The notes under the pieces were generated by a model that had not been told where the DNA came from, ran no database searches, and saw only the letters and a list, made by a program, of their open reading frames with translations. Source: Candidatus Berkelbacteria bacterium CG_4_10_14_0_2_um_filter_35_9_33_12 (GTDB lineage Bacteria; Patescibacteriota; UBA1384; GWA2-35-9). From it: a stretch of 32,299 nt of DNA. The stretch lies in assembly GCA_002793435.1 (NCBI GenBank), contig PFQF01000039.1:1-32299 (forward strand). The letters run 5' to 3'. The translations under genes and the position numbers were made by a program. This document shows, piece after piece, positions 1 to 8,848 of the stretch. Every line of letters begins with the position of its first letter. The first letter of the stretch is position 1.

Positions 1-77
1 TCTGGCGTTACAATCACAGAAGCTTAAATGTTAAAGAACAGACGAATTATTTATTAAATTTGGTGGCAAAAATTTGA
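1..77 (+). CDS. 3' end of an unidentified ORF, possibly transposase/integrase tail (partial)
   Basis: A reading frame is open from the window edge and stops at TGA 75-77. Its last residues read YNHRSLN...QTNYLLNLVAKI. The Y-N-x-R-S-L-N stretch resembles the C-terminal end of integrase-core transposases (usually YNxxRPHxSLNxxTP), so a transposase tail is possible but weakly supported. The final residues recur almost unchanged in the small ORF at 31706-31786, and the DNA similarity continues past the stop codon. The 5' part lies outside the window. Confidence 0.35.
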   Translation, partial: WRYNHRSLNVKEQTNYLLNLVAKI

Positions 78-86
78 CTATACCCT
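55..86 (+). repeat. Direct repeat copy 1 (32 bp, partner at 31764-31795)
   Basis: This 32-base stretch matches 31764-31795 at 30 of 32 positions in the same orientation, with differences at two bases near its 3' end. It covers the end of the upstream partial ORF and continues past its stop codon. That makes a shared mobile-element end more likely than conserved protein alone. Confidence 0.7.
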
Positions 87-123
87 TATCAATTACGGGT
101 TTAGAAATAAAATATTTAGTCGT

Positions 124-480
124 TTGTGTCTTTCTGAGGAATCAGAGAGAATACATATAGTATTAGAAAATCAGTCAAAAAATACAGCTCAAAATATTTA
201 TAATGGTATAAGTCGAATAATTGTAAGAGATGTAGATCCAAATAAAATAATTTACGTGATTTGCGATAAATTTAGAAAAATTAAAGTAAAAATTCTAGTT
301 TATCAAATTAAAAAACTTTTCTTAAATACAGGGAAAATAAAAATTATTGGATTTAAAAGAAAAGATATACATCCGCATAGTAATTATTTTTATCAATTTT
401 TTACTGGATTGCGGTATTTATCTTTTCACAAATTTGCTGAAGATATGTCAATAAAAGCAAAAAACAAACACCCCGCTTAG
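124..480 (+). CDS. DUF218/YdcF-like protein, probably 5'-truncated
   Basis: This is a 118-residue product if read from TTG at 124. The frame is open back to about 55, but no ATG or GTG is present. The stretch LENQSKNTAQN resembles the E-x-x-S-x-N-T-x-E-N signature of DUF218 (SanA/YdcF/ElyC) proteins. The following KIIYVICDKFR fits the strand that normally carries the T-x-x-x-H-x-x-R segment, but the His is missing. DUF218 proteins are usually about 200 residues and membrane-linked with roles in envelope metabolism; here the N-terminal half is absent. No good ribosome binding site precedes the TTG. The TAG stop lies inside the terminator hairpin at 466-490. It is most likely a remnant of a longer gene, possibly cut by the mobile sequence just upstream. 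The family call is tentative. Confidence 0.4.
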   Translation: MCLSEESERIHIVLENQSKNTAQNIYNGISRIIVRDVDPNKIIYVICDKFRKIKVKILVYQIKKLFLNTGKIKIIGFKRKDIHPHSNYFYQFFTGLRYLSFHKFAEDMSIKAKNKHPA

Positions 481-490
481 CGGGGTGTTT
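466..490. terminator. Bidirectional intrinsic terminator
   Basis: An 11-bp GC-rich stem (AAACACCCCGC / GCGGGGTGTTT) closes on a TTA loop and is followed by T residues on the plus strand, with A residues upstream giving a U tract on the minus strand. It sits between the DUF218-like ORF and the convergent tRNA-Asp and can serve both. Confidence 0.85.
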
Positions 491-493
491 TAT

Positions 494-570
494 TGGCGGA
501 CTGGACGGGACTTGAACCCGTAACCTTCTGCGTGACAGGCAGATGCTCTAACCAATTGAGCTACCAATCC
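494..570 (-). tRNA. tRNA-Asp(GTC)
   Basis: The minus strand folds into a complete cloverleaf: acceptor GGATTGG/CCAGTCC, anticodon stem TCTGC/GCAGA, loop CTGTCAC with anticodon GTC, normal T-arm, and an encoded CCA. GUC tRNAs are substrates for queuosine insertion by Tgt, whose gene lies at 997-2196. Confidence 0.95.
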
Positions 571-663
571 ACTAAATATTTCCAAATTTTTAATCTTTAT
601 TAATTTCTTAATATATGATATAAGATAAATACAATTTAATCAATAGAAAGAGAGGTCGAAAAT

Positions 664-912
664 ATGAAAGATAATTTAATTGGTCATGTCATCCACTATT
701 TTGGCAACATTTCAGTGGCTGTCATAAAGCTGGATGGCAAGTTGAGTGTTGGGGATTCTATCAAAATTGAGGGAGCAACTACCAACAGCGATCAGACGGT
801 CAGGTCAATTCAGATCGATAAAAAAGATCTCGAAAGTGCCGACAAGGGAGATGAAGTTGGTATCAAAGTAGTTGACAAAGTTCGAGTTGGAGATAAGGTT
901 TATAAAATCTAA
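664..912 (+). CDS. Small EF-Tu domain-2-like beta-barrel protein
   Basis: This 82-residue protein has a pattern typical of translation-factor domain 2: IGHVIHYFGNISVAVIKL, then KLSVGDSIKIEG, and a closing KGDEVGIKVVDKVRVGDKVYKI. There is no GTPase domain, so this is a free-standing barrel of the kind also fused to U32 peptidases and other RNA or translation proteins. A GAGAGG ribosome binding site lies about 8 bases before the ATG. Its codons look more GC-rich than those of the neighbouring genes (for example runs such as CTGGATGGCAAG). It is followed directly by tRNA-Gly and tgt on the same strand. The function is unknown. Confidence 0.65.
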   Translation: MKDNLIGHVIHYFGNISVAVIKLDGKLSVGDSIKIEGATTNSDQTVRSIQIDKKDLESADKGDEVGIKVVDKVRVGDKVYKI

Positions 913-917
913 CTCTT

Positions 918-2196
<1,279 letters not shown>

Positions 2197-2253
2197 TAAG
2201 GCTAGAAATTATATTTATTATATGCTATATTACTATTTGCAATAGTTCATTAA

Positions 2254-2330
2254 GCCCCCTTAGCTCAGTGGATTAGAGCGCCACGCTTCGGACGTGGAAG
2301 TCGGGGGTTCGAATCCCTCAGGGGGTACCA
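2254..2330 (+). tRNA. tRNA-Arg(TCG)
   Basis: Acceptor GCCCCCT/AGGGGGT, anticodon stem CCACG/CGTGG with loop CTTCGGA (anticodon TCG), T-loop TTCGAAT, encoded CCA. First of a three-tRNA run with Val and Phe. Confidence 0.95.
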
Positions 2331-2386
2331 AAAGTAAATTTTCAATTCAAAATTTTAAATTTTAAACCTAGTGAGTTAGAAATATA

Positions 2387-2463
2387 GGGCGATTAGCTCA
2401 GTTGGCTAGAGCGTCTCGTTTACACCGAGAAAGTCGGGGGTTCGAGTCCCTCATCGCCCACCA
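2387..2463 (+). tRNA. tRNA-Val(TAC)
   Basis: Acceptor GGGCGAT/ATCGCCC, anticodon stem TCTCG/CGAGA with loop TTTACAC (anticodon TAC), T-loop TTCGAGT, encoded CCA. One base separates it from tRNA-Phe. Confidence 0.95.
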
Positions 2464-2464
2464 A

Positions 2465-2539
2465 GCCGAGGTAGCTCAGTGGTAGAGCAGGTGCCTGAAG
2501 AGCATCGTGCCGTCAGTTCGATTCTGACCCTTGGCACCA
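2465..2539 (+). tRNA. tRNA-Phe(GAA)
   Basis: Acceptor GCCGAGG/CCTTGGC with one G-T pair, anticodon stem GGTGC/GCATC, loop CTGAAGA (anticodon GAA), T-loop TTCGATT, encoded CCA. Confidence 0.95.
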
Positions 2540-2638
2540 TATAAAATCAAATATTAAAAAGAAAAAATTAAAGATTTTATTTATAAAATTCAGAATTTAA
2601 ACCAACCATTCCCAAAAAGCGATGAGAAATTTTTTTAT

Positions 2639-2962
2639 TTGTTTATCTATATTTCATTTGGGATTTTGTTTTTAAATATAATTATCCAGTTATTTTTTTT
2701 AAGTAATAATAAAGTTAAAGAAAAATTGCAAAAAAAAATAATTTTATTTCTCTATACTTGCACAATTTCTTACCTTATGTTAATATTTTTTAGGTGGCAA
2801 GAGCTTCCAATTTTAAATTATCAAATCGTTTGGTATTTATTGACAGTAATCTTGGTGATTTGGTTATTTAATATATTAATGTATTTATTATTTAACTATA
2901 AGAAAGACATAAAAAATTGTAAACAAGAAGCGGTTTATTATAAATATTTAGGAAAAAAATAG
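2639..2962 (+). CDS. Small hydrophobic membrane protein, function unknown
   Basis: The product is 107 residues from TTG 2639, with about three predicted membrane-spanning segments (roughly residues 2-22, 34-50 and 62-88) and a basic tail rich in Lys. I do not recognise a family. No ATG or GTG occurs in this frame upstream, so the TTG start is a guess, and the frame is open back past the tRNA-Phe spacer. The stop lies one base before the S1-like gene, which suggests cotranscription with that operon. Confidence 0.5.
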   Translation: MFIYISFGILFLNIIIQLFFLSNNKVKEKLQKKIILFLYTCTISYLMLIFFRWQELPILNYQIVWYLLTVILVIWLFNILMYLLFNYKKDIKNCKQEAVYYKYLGKK

Positions 2963-2963
2963 T

Positions 2964-4139
2964 ATGGCAACAAAAAACAAAAAAATAATTAGTATGGATG
3001 AACTAGTTGAAAAATATGGACAAGACATTGTCCCTATTTCAGTTGGAGATTCAGTCGAAGTTGAGGTTTTAACCAAATCAAAAAATAAAATCACAGTTGA
3101 TGTTAGCGGACTTGCGAGTGGAGTAATACCTGAAAAAGAATTTTCGTACAGTTGTAACGATATTAAAACAGGAGATGTGATTACAGCTAGTGTTTTATTG
3201 ACAGAAAATGAAAATGGTTTTGTGATTTTGTCGCTTAAGCAAGCCGATAACAATCGAGCCTGGGATATTTTGGAAGAAAAAAAGAAAGCCAAAGAAAATG
3301 TTCAAGTTAAAATTAAATCTGCTAACCGTGGTGGTTTAATTGCAGAGTACAAAGATACTGAAGGTTTTATTCCCGTATCTCAACTTGCGCCGAATAATTA
3401 TCCAAAAGTCGAAGGCGGTAATCAAAGTTTAATTTTAAAAAAATTACAGAGTTTTGTCGGAGAACTGATGGATGTAAAAGTTATTTCAGCGGATAAAAAT
3501 TCAGAAAAACTAATATTTTCAGAAAAAATTGCGGTTGGATCTATTAAAGATGAGGATGTAAAAAACTTAGAATTAGGCAAAGAAGTTGAGGCGCTTATTA
3601 CATCAATGGTTGATTTCGGATTATTTGTAAAAATAAATGTCAAGAAAAAAGAATATGACGGTTTGATACATTACAGTGAGATTACATGGAACAAACAGGA
3701 AGATTGGAAAAAAAACTATAAAGAAGGTCAAAGGATTAAAGCGGTAATTATTTCATTAAAAGACGGCAGATTAGCTCTTTCAATCAAGGCACTTGAAAAA
3801 AATCCATGGGAAAAAGCTGAGGGTAAAATTAAGAAAGGGAAGACAATCGAAGGAAAAATTACCAGTATTACGCCCTATGGAGCATTTGTAGAGGTTATGA
3901 AAAATGTGGAAGGAATGGTGCATATTTCAAATCTGGGAAGTAAAATTACCGATCCGAATAAAGTTTTGGAAAAAGATAAAAAGTACAAATTTGAAATTTT
4001 AGATTTAGATTTGAAAGATAAAAAGATTTCTTTAAAACTTATAAAATTGGCGAAAAAAAATAAAACTATAAAAACACAGAAAAAAGATGTAAAAACAAAA
4101 GCCAAAACATTAAAAAGTAAATCTAAAAACAAAAAATGA
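2964..4139 (+). CDS. rpsA: S1-domain protein, ribosomal protein S1-like
   Basis: The 391-residue protein carries four S1 RNA-binding repeats at roughly residues 20-90, 98-175, 185-270 and 285-360. The last two are the clearest: VEALITSMVDFGLFVKI...GLIHYSEI and IEGKITSITPYGAFVEV...GMVHISNL. A Lys-rich tail follows. Bacterial S1 helps mRNA engage the 30S subunit; four-domain versions are common outside Proteobacteria. The stop TGA overlaps the ATG of the next gene (ATGA, 4136-4139), implying coupled translation with the MBL-like gene and nrnA. The TGA is followed at once, in frame, by TAA. Confidence 0.85.
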   Translation: MATKNKKIISMDELVEKYGQDIVPISVGDSVEVEVLTKSKNKITVDVSGLASGVIPEKEFSYSCNDIKTGDVITASVLLTENENGFVILSLKQADNNRAWDILEEKKKAKENVQVKIKSANRGGLIAEYKDTEGFIPVSQLAPNNYPKVEGGNQSLILKKLQSFVGELMDVKVISADKNSEKLIFSEKIAVGSIKDEDVKNLELGKEVEALITSMVDFGLFVKINVKKKEYDGLIHYSEITWNKQEDWKKNYKEGQRIKAVIISLKDGRLALSIKALEKNPWEKAEGKIKKGKTIEGKITSITPYGAFVEVMKNVEGMVHISNLGSKITDPNKVLEKDKKYKFEILDLDLKDKKISLKLIKLAKKNKTIKTQKKDVKTKAKTLKSKSKNKK

Positions 4140-4606
4140 TAATTGCAAAAAAAGAGGGGAAACTGGTTGTAAAAAATAAAATCTCAACGATAAAATTTAT
4201 CGGCGAAGTTGTTAAAATAAATGATTATAAATTACCTGGACCAGGCGAATTTGAAGTAGGTGGAGTTTTGGCTTATGGATTAAGTGAAGGTGGGTATGTT
4301 TTAAAAGATGATGAATTCGGTTTTGGATATTTAGATGGAATAAATAAAGTACTTGATGAAAAAAGATTAGAAGATTTACCCGATGTTGAGATTCTTTTTG
4401 TAAATTTTTCAGACGATAAAAAAATGTCGGTAACCGAAAAAAACATTAAAATTTTTGATCCAAGAATCCTTGTTGCATTCGGTGATGGAGGAAAAACAGT
4501 CGCTAATATTGCTATGTTGGGAAGATGCGAGACAATAGTAGGAGTTCTCAAGCTGAAGAAATCTGATTTGCCACTCGAAGGGCAAAAGATATACTTCATC
4601 AAATGA
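4136..4606 (+). CDS. Degenerate metallo-beta-lactamase-fold-like protein
   Basis: This 156-residue protein has LPGPGEFEVGGVLAYG, close to the I-x-G-P-G-E-Y-E-V-x-G-V segment of UlaG/UPF0173-type metallo-beta-lactamase-fold hydrolases. It later has DVEILFVNFSDD, matching the V-D-I-L-F-V-P-V strand of that fold. The metal-binding HxHxDH motif is absent, so hydrolase activity is unlikely. It is coupled by ATGA overlaps on both sides to the S1-like gene and nrnA, suggesting an accessory or structural role in RNA metabolism. The family link is inferred from two motifs only. The stop TGA has an in-frame TAG three codons later. Confidence 0.55.
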   Translation: MIIAKKEGKLVVKNKISTIKFIGEVVKINDYKLPGPGEFEVGGVLAYGLSEGGYVLKDDEFGFGYLDGINKVLDEKRLEDLPDVEILFVNFSDDKKMSVTEKNIKIFDPRILVAFGDGGKTVANIAMLGRCETIVGVLKLKKSDLPLEGQKIYFIK

Positions 4607-5511
4607 CATCGATAGCAAATTTTTATAAGGTTATTTCTTCTTATGAAGAGATTGCTATAGTTGTTCATAAAAATCCTGATGGTGATGCAGTTGGTTCATC
4701 GTTGGCATTAAAAGATCTGCTGAAATATTTTGGTAAAAAAGTTAGAATTTATAGTTCAGGTGAATTGCCAGAAATGTTTATGATACTTCGAGATGGATAT
4801 ATGAATCTAAAAAATTATTCGATATTTGAAAAATTAATATTTATAGTTGATTGTGCCGATTTTAGTTTAACCGGTTTAAATAAAGATGACATTAAAAACA
4901 AAATTATCTTTAGCGTTGATCATCATAACCGAACTAAAATTAAAAATATTTCAAAATATTTAATTTATTCAGAAAAATCTTCTACTTCTGAAATTATTTA
5001 CAATATATTTAAATATTTTAATGTCAAAATCGAAAGCAAGACAGCGGATTACTTATTGTTAGGAATTTATTCGGATACAGGGGGAATGCTCCATTCAAAT
5101 GTTAATATAGGGACATTAGAAGTTGTTTCCAATCTACTTAAATATGGAGGTAAGCTGAAATTAGCTATGAGTTGTTTGAAAGAAAGGAAAAAGTTTAAGC
5201 GAGTTAAACTTTGGGGATATGCAATAGAAAGATTGAAATTTAACCAAAAATATGGTATACTATATTCCGTAATTAGTAATACAGAACTTGAAAAATATGG
5301 CTGTAGTAAGGAAGATGTTTCAGGATTAGTTAATTTTATTAATTCGGATAAGAATATCAATATCTTCGCTGTTTTTATTTGTCAAAATAATGAAATAAAA
5401 GGCTCAATGCGAACTGAAAATAAATTAATTGATGTTGGAAAAATTTCTGAAATATTTGGTGGCGGAGGACATAAAAAGGCGGCTGGATTCATGTATAAGA
5501 TTGAAGATTAA
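4603..5511 (+). CDS. nrnA: DHH/DHHA1 phosphoesterase, NrnA-like nanoRNase
   Basis: This 302-residue protein has the DHH-family motifs HKNPDGDAVGSSLAL (motif I), FIVDCAD (II), VDHHN (III) and YSDTGGM (IV). The DHHA1 domain ends with FGGGGHKKAAGF, the substrate-binding glycine loop. NrnA-type enzymes degrade 2-5 nt RNA and in many bacteria also dephosphorylate pAp, using Mn2+ in the cytoplasm. Its ATG overlaps the stop of the MBL-like gene. Placement behind an S1 protein points to a role in RNA turnover. Confidence 0.9.
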   Translation: MTSIANFYKVISSYEEIAIVVHKNPDGDAVGSSLALKDLLKYFGKKVRIYSSGELPEMFMILRDGYMNLKNYSIFEKLIFIVDCADFSLTGLNKDDIKNKIIFSVDHHNRTKIKNISKYLIYSEKSSTSEIIYNIFKYFNVKIESKTADYLLLGIYSDTGGMLHSNVNIGTLEVVSNLLKYGGKLKLAMSCLKERKKFKRVKLWGYAIERLKFNQKYGILYSVISNTELEKYGCSKEDVSGLVNFINSDKNINIFAVFICQNNEIKGSMRTENKLIDVGKISEIFGGGGHKKAAGFMYKIED

Positions 5512-5582
5512 ATAGAAAAGATAAAAGATTAATATTCTAAATTCTATATTCTGTATTCTGTGTTCAATATTCTAAATTTATT

Positions 5583-5668
5583 GCCGAGGTGGCGGAACGG
5601 AAGACGCACAGGACTCAAAATCCTGCGATAGCAATATCATGTGGGTTCGATTCCCACCCTCGGTACCA
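5583..5668 (+). tRNA. tRNA-Leu(CAA)
   Basis: Class II tRNA with acceptor GCCGAGG/CCTCGGT, anticodon stem CAGGA/TCCTG, loop CTCAAAA (anticodon CAA), a long variable arm and an encoded CCA. The AT-rich leader resembles the one before tRNA-Leu(TAG) at 6810. Confidence 0.94.
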
Positions 5669-5795
5669 CATAGGAAATTGCAAGTTTGAAAGGTTCGCCT
5701 CGCTTCGCTCGGCAACTAATTCGTATTCAATTTTTTTGGGGGTAAAAACGAATTCACGGTTTCGAATTTTGGGGGAAGAAAATATTTTAATCTTT
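5669..5795. other. Short GC-richer spacer before the SDR gene
   Basis: This spacer between tRNA-Leu(CAA) and the SDR start contains a CGCCTCGCTTCGCTCGGC stretch that is GC-rich compared with the surrounding DNA, then GGGGGTAAAA and GGGGGAAGAA runs. The second lies about 20 bases before the ATG, rather far for a ribosome binding site. No gene is apparent. Confidence 0.5.
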
Positions 5796-6593
5796 ATGAA
5801 GACTTTAATCATAATTAACGGAGTTACTGGAGCCCTTGGAGCAGCTTGTCTAGCTCGTTTTAGTCGTGAACACGGAACAACCATAGTCGGCTTGAGCCGA
5901 CAAGCACAAAAAGTTGATACTTTTTGTGCGAATGGATATTTGCCAGATAATACTTTAATTTGTTCCATAGGTGATATTTCTAGTAAAGAAGCTTGTAAAA
6001 GTTTCTCGCAAAAAATAGATAAAAGTTTTTACGAAAAAATTATATATATTCATGCGGTTGGTGTATATCCATTTGAGCTAGATACTACTGGTAATATTCA
6101 TGTTTCAAATGATAACGACAATGACGGAATTGATGATCGGGTTGTAAAACTTTCTCACGATGCTTTTTTTGCGATGACGGAAGCGCTTGAAGGTGTGGGC
6201 TTACCAGTTAGGGCTTTGATTTTTGGAGGTATCGCCGACAAATTCAAACCGGCGGTTCATAAGTCATGGTGGACTGTTATTGAAAAGACAAAAGACAGAA
6301 TGAAAAAAGAAGCCGAACAAAAAAATAAAACTTCTTTTTTCGTCTTGAATATAAGTTCTGTCATTTGTCCCCATGAGCTCATCACTCGTCCATTTGTATT
6401 TCAAAACACAAACGCAGACGCGAGCTTTTGGCTCATGCCACATGAAGTGGCGGAGCAAGTTGCTGCGCTTGTGTTTTCTAAAAGAAATGGTTTTGTTGAG
6501 GATAGACTTTTTCATAAAGCTGATTACTATGAAGAAGATTATTTTGCAGACCCCAAGTTCACAAAGCGGAAAAAAGCTGAACTTGGTATCTGA
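5796..6593 (+). CDS. SDR-like Rossmann-fold protein with a DxDxDG insert
   Basis: The 265-residue product from ATG 5796 starts with a Rossmann strand and glycine-rich turn (MKTLIIINGVTGALGAACLA). It continues like a short-chain dehydrogenase: acidic and Asp segments near residues 60-70, IIYIHAVGVYP in place of the NNAG region, and ALIFGGIAD. The usual YxxxK catalytic pair is not obvious. Between these lies NDNDNDGIDDRV (about residues 108-119), a DxDxDGxxD calcium-loop-like insert not normal for SDRs. The earlier in-frame start at 5589 lies inside tRNA-Leu and is rejected. The gene sits between two tRNA-Leu genes and is more GC-rich than its neighbours, suggesting acquisition. The TGA stop has an in-frame TAA four codons later. 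Confidence 0.6.
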   Translation: MKTLIIINGVTGALGAACLARFSREHGTTIVGLSRQAQKVDTFCANGYLPDNTLICSIGDISSKEACKSFSQKIDKSFYEKIIYIHAVGVYPFELDTTGNIHVSNDNDNDGIDDRVVKLSHDAFFAMTEALEGVGLPVRALIFGGIADKFKPAVHKSWWTVIEKTKDRMKKEAEQKNKTSFFVLNISSVICPHELITRPFVFQNTNADASFWLMPHEVAEQVAALVFSKRNGFVEDRLFHKADYYEEDYFADPKFTKRKKAELGI

Positions 6594-6604
6594 TTTTTAA
6601 TTTA

Positions 6605-6715
6605 ATGCCGCCAAAGAAAAACTTGAAATTGTCAGCGGTGCGGCTCCGCCGCCTTTCCGAATTTTCGCGGGGGGACTTCCTCGCCGATTGCGGTGGCGAA
6701 AGCGGTTCGGACTAA
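6605..6715 (+). CDS. Small GC-rich ORF after the SDR gene, uncertain
   Basis: ATG 6605 opens a 36-codon frame beginning MPPKKNLKLSAVRLRRLSEF and ending at TAA 6715, with an Arg-rich first half and an acidic Gly/Ser end. The DNA contains palindromic GC-rich pieces (GCGGCTCCGCCGC, and CGCCGATTGCGG near GGTGGCG) unlike anything around it. No ribosome binding site is visible. It could equally be a non-coding repeat or the scar of an inserted element. Confidence 0.25.
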   Translation: MPPKKNLKLSAVRLRRLSEFSRGDFLADCGGESGSD

Positions 6716-6809
6716 TTCAAGAATACTGCACCAAAAAAAGTGAAAAGTTTAAAGATAAAAAATAAAAAATTAATATTCTAAAATCTTTAATCTATATTAT
6801 ATTTATACT

Positions 6810-6896
6810 GCCGAGGTGGTGAAATTGGCAGACACGCTAGATTTAGGATCTAGTGAGCGAAAGCTCTTGGAGGTTCAAGTCCTCTCCTCGGCACCA
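6810..6896 (+). tRNA. tRNA-Leu(TAG)
   Basis: Class II tRNA with acceptor GCCGAGG/CCTCGGC, anticodon stem CTAGA/TCTAG, loop TTTAGGA (anticodon TAG), variable arm GAGCGAAAGCTC and an encoded CCA. One base separates it from tRNA-Lys. Confidence 0.95.
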
Positions 6897-6897
6897 A

Positions 6898-6973
6898 GGA
6901 CCAGTAGCTCAGTGGTTAGAGCAATTGCCTCTTAAGCAATGGGTCGTGGGTTCGAACCCCACCTGGTCCTCCA
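6898..6973 (+). tRNA. tRNA-Lys(CTT)
   Basis: Acceptor GGACCAG/CTGGTCC, anticodon stem ATTGC/GCAAT, loop CTCTTAA (anticodon CTT), T-loop TTCGAAC, encoded CCA. The discriminator base is T, which is unusual for lysine tRNAs. Confidence 0.93.
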
Positions 6974-7020
6974 TTAATTAATTTACAATTTTAAATTTTC
7001 AAATTTCAATGATCAATGAA

Positions 7021-7096
7021 GGCGCTATCGTCTAGTGGACTAGGACGCCAGGTTTTCATCCTGGAAACAGGGGTTCAATTCCCCTTGGCGCTACCA
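7021..7096 (+). tRNA. tRNA-Glu(TTC)
   Basis: Anticodon stem CCAGG/CCTGG with loop TTTTCAT (anticodon TTC), T-loop TTCAATT, encoded CCA. The acceptor GGCGCTA/TGGCGCT contains G-T pairs. Confidence 0.93.
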
Positions 7097-7114
7097 GTAG
7101 ATATAATTAGTTTT

Positions 7115-7255
7115 ATGTTGATTCTAAGAGATTTAGTGGTAGTTTTTTTTATGTTAAAGATGAGTTGGCTTGTACTATATCTCGTGGAGAAAAAGGTTTA
7201 CGTTCGGCGACCTCTGCCAAAAACCTTTTATATTTTTAATAAAAGTGTAAAATAG
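7115..7255 (+). CDS. Possible small membrane peptide (46 aa)
   Basis: ATG 7115 starts a 46-codon frame with a hydrophobic first half (MLILRDLVVVFFMLKMSW, then LVLYLV) and a basic second half. A perfect TATAAT (7102-7107) lies seven bases before the ATG, the same leaderless-type arrangement seen at other genes in the window. An imperfect stem (AAAAGGTTT / AAACCTTTT) around 7191-7230 overlaps the 3' half and could be the tRNA-cluster terminator. No family is recognised, so it may not be a gene. Confidence 0.3.
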   Translation: MLILRDLVVVFFMLKMSWLVLYLVEKKVYVRRPLPKTFYIFNKSVK

Positions 7256-7342
7256 AATAAAACAAAAATAATTAATAATAAACTCAAAATATGATTAATG
7301 ACAGAAAGATAATCAGATTTAGACTTGAGAAGGGAGAATCTT

Positions 7343-8845
7343 ATGACTATATTAGTTTGGCAACTTATTTCGATTACCTTAGGAAGTTTAGCGGTTGGCG
7401 CTGGTGCAGGTTTTGCGGCTAGAAAAGTACTCTTAGATAAAAAATTCAAAAATGCTGAAGAGAAAAACAAAGATCTTTTGAATAAAGCTAAAGATGAAGC
7501 TTTTGAAATACGGGAAAAAATGCAGAAAGAGGTAGAAAAAAGACGAGTTGATTTAGATGAAATAGAAAAAACATTAAGAGAAAAAGATAAAGCTTTAGAA
7601 AAAAGATCAATTGATTTAGATAAAACTCGCTCGGATATCGATAGTGATAAAAAAAGTATTCAAGAAAAAACTAATAAAATTGACGAGATATTGAATCAAC
7701 AAAATAAAAAGTTGGAGAGTATTGCAAAATTGAATAAAAAAGATGCGAAAAAAATATTATTTGATAATTTAGAAAAAGAATTTAAAGATGATTTGGTCAG
7801 AAAAATCAAAGAAATAAAGACTTATCACAAAGAAGAAGCTGAAAAAGAAGCAAGGAAAATAATAACCACTGCCGTTGAAAGATATGCCGGTGAACAAACG
7901 AATGAAATATCCACATATACTGTTCATTTACCCAGCGAAGATTTAAAAGGGAGAATTATTGGTAAAGAAGGCAGAAATATTCAACATTTTGAAAAATTAT
8001 CCGGTGTGGATGTGATTATCGACGATTCGCCTGATTCAGTTATGATTTCATGCTTTGACCCAGTTAGAAGATATATAGGGAAATTAGCATTAGAACAATT
8101 GATTTCAGACGGCAGAATTCATCAAGGAAGAATTGAGGAAGTATTAAAGAAAGTCGAGGAAAACATTTCTAAAGAGATCAAAGAAGCTGGCGAAAACGTT
8201 GCCATCGAGGTTGGGGTAGTTGGTCTTCATCCGGACATAATTAAGATATTAGGTCGTTTGAAATTCCGAACTTCGTATGGGCAAAATCAGCTAGATCATG
8301 CAAAAGAGGTGGCGATAATCGCTGGATTATTAGCCTCAGAAATTCGAGCCGATGTTAATGTTGCTAAAAAAGCCGCTTTATTGCATGATATTGGGAAAGC
8401 GGTTGACCATGAGGTATCAGGCGCTCACCATCATATTTCAATGGAAATTGCCAAAAAATATGGATTATCTGACGTTGTAGTTAATGCGATTGGCGCTCAT
8501 CATGATGATATTGAGCCGAAAACTGTCGAAGCGGTAATTGTTAAAGCTGCGGATGCAATTTCAGGTGCTAGACCAGGGGCAAGAAGAGAATCGGTTGAAC
8601 ATTATGTGAAAAGGATGACAGAATTGGAAAATGTGGCTAATTCATTTAAGGGTGTTGATAAGTCATTTGCAATTCAAGCTGGAAGAGAGGTAAGGATTAT
8701 TGTTCATCCGCAAGAAATTGATGATTTAGAAGCCATAAAATTAGCTAAAGATATTGCTCATAAAATTGAGAATGAACTTCAATATCCGGGCGAAATTAAA
8801 GTTAATGTGATTCGCGAAACTCGTGCAGTCGAACTAGCAAGGTAA
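7343..8845 (+). CDS. rny: Ribonuclease Y
   Basis: This 500-residue endoribonuclease initiates mRNA decay at the inner face of the membrane. It has an N-terminal membrane helix (about residues 3-25) and a long charged coiled coil (about 30-160). The KH domain contains GRIIGKEGRNIQ, and the HD domain contains LLHDIGKA with downstream metal ligands in GAHHHIS and GAHHDD. The length is close to that of the Bacillus enzyme. ATG 7343 is preferred over an in-frame TTG at 7325 because GGGAG sits at a proper distance before it and the membrane helix begins there. ymdB follows after three bases, the classic rny-ymdB pair. Confidence 0.96.
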   Translation: MTILVWQLISITLGSLAVGAGAGFAARKVLLDKKFKNAEEKNKDLLNKAKDEAFEIREKMQKEVEKRRVDLDEIEKTLREKDKALEKRSIDLDKTRSDIDSDKKSIQEKTNKIDEILNQQNKKLESIAKLNKKDAKKILFDNLEKEFKDDLVRKIKEIKTYHKEEAEKEARKIITTAVERYAGEQTNEISTYTVHLPSEDLKGRIIGKEGRNIQHFEKLSGVDVIIDDSPDSVMISCFDPVRRYIGKLALEQLISDGRIHQGRIEEVLKKVEENISKEIKEAGENVAIEVGVVGLHPDIIKILGRLKFRTSYGQNQLDHAKEVAIIAGLLASEIRADVNVAKKAALLHDIGKAVDHEVSGAHHHISMEIAKKYGLSDVVVNAIGAHHDDIEPKTVEAVIVKAADAISGARPGARRESVEHYVKRMTELENVANSFKGVDKSFAIQAGREVRIIVHPQEIDDLEAIKLAKDIAHKIENELQYPGEIKVNVIRETRAVELAR

Positions 8846-8848
8846 AAA

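Noticed and set aside
5589-5795. Longer SDR start at 5589
   Set aside because: It overlaps tRNA-Leu(CAA); the Rossmann strand begins at ATG 5796.
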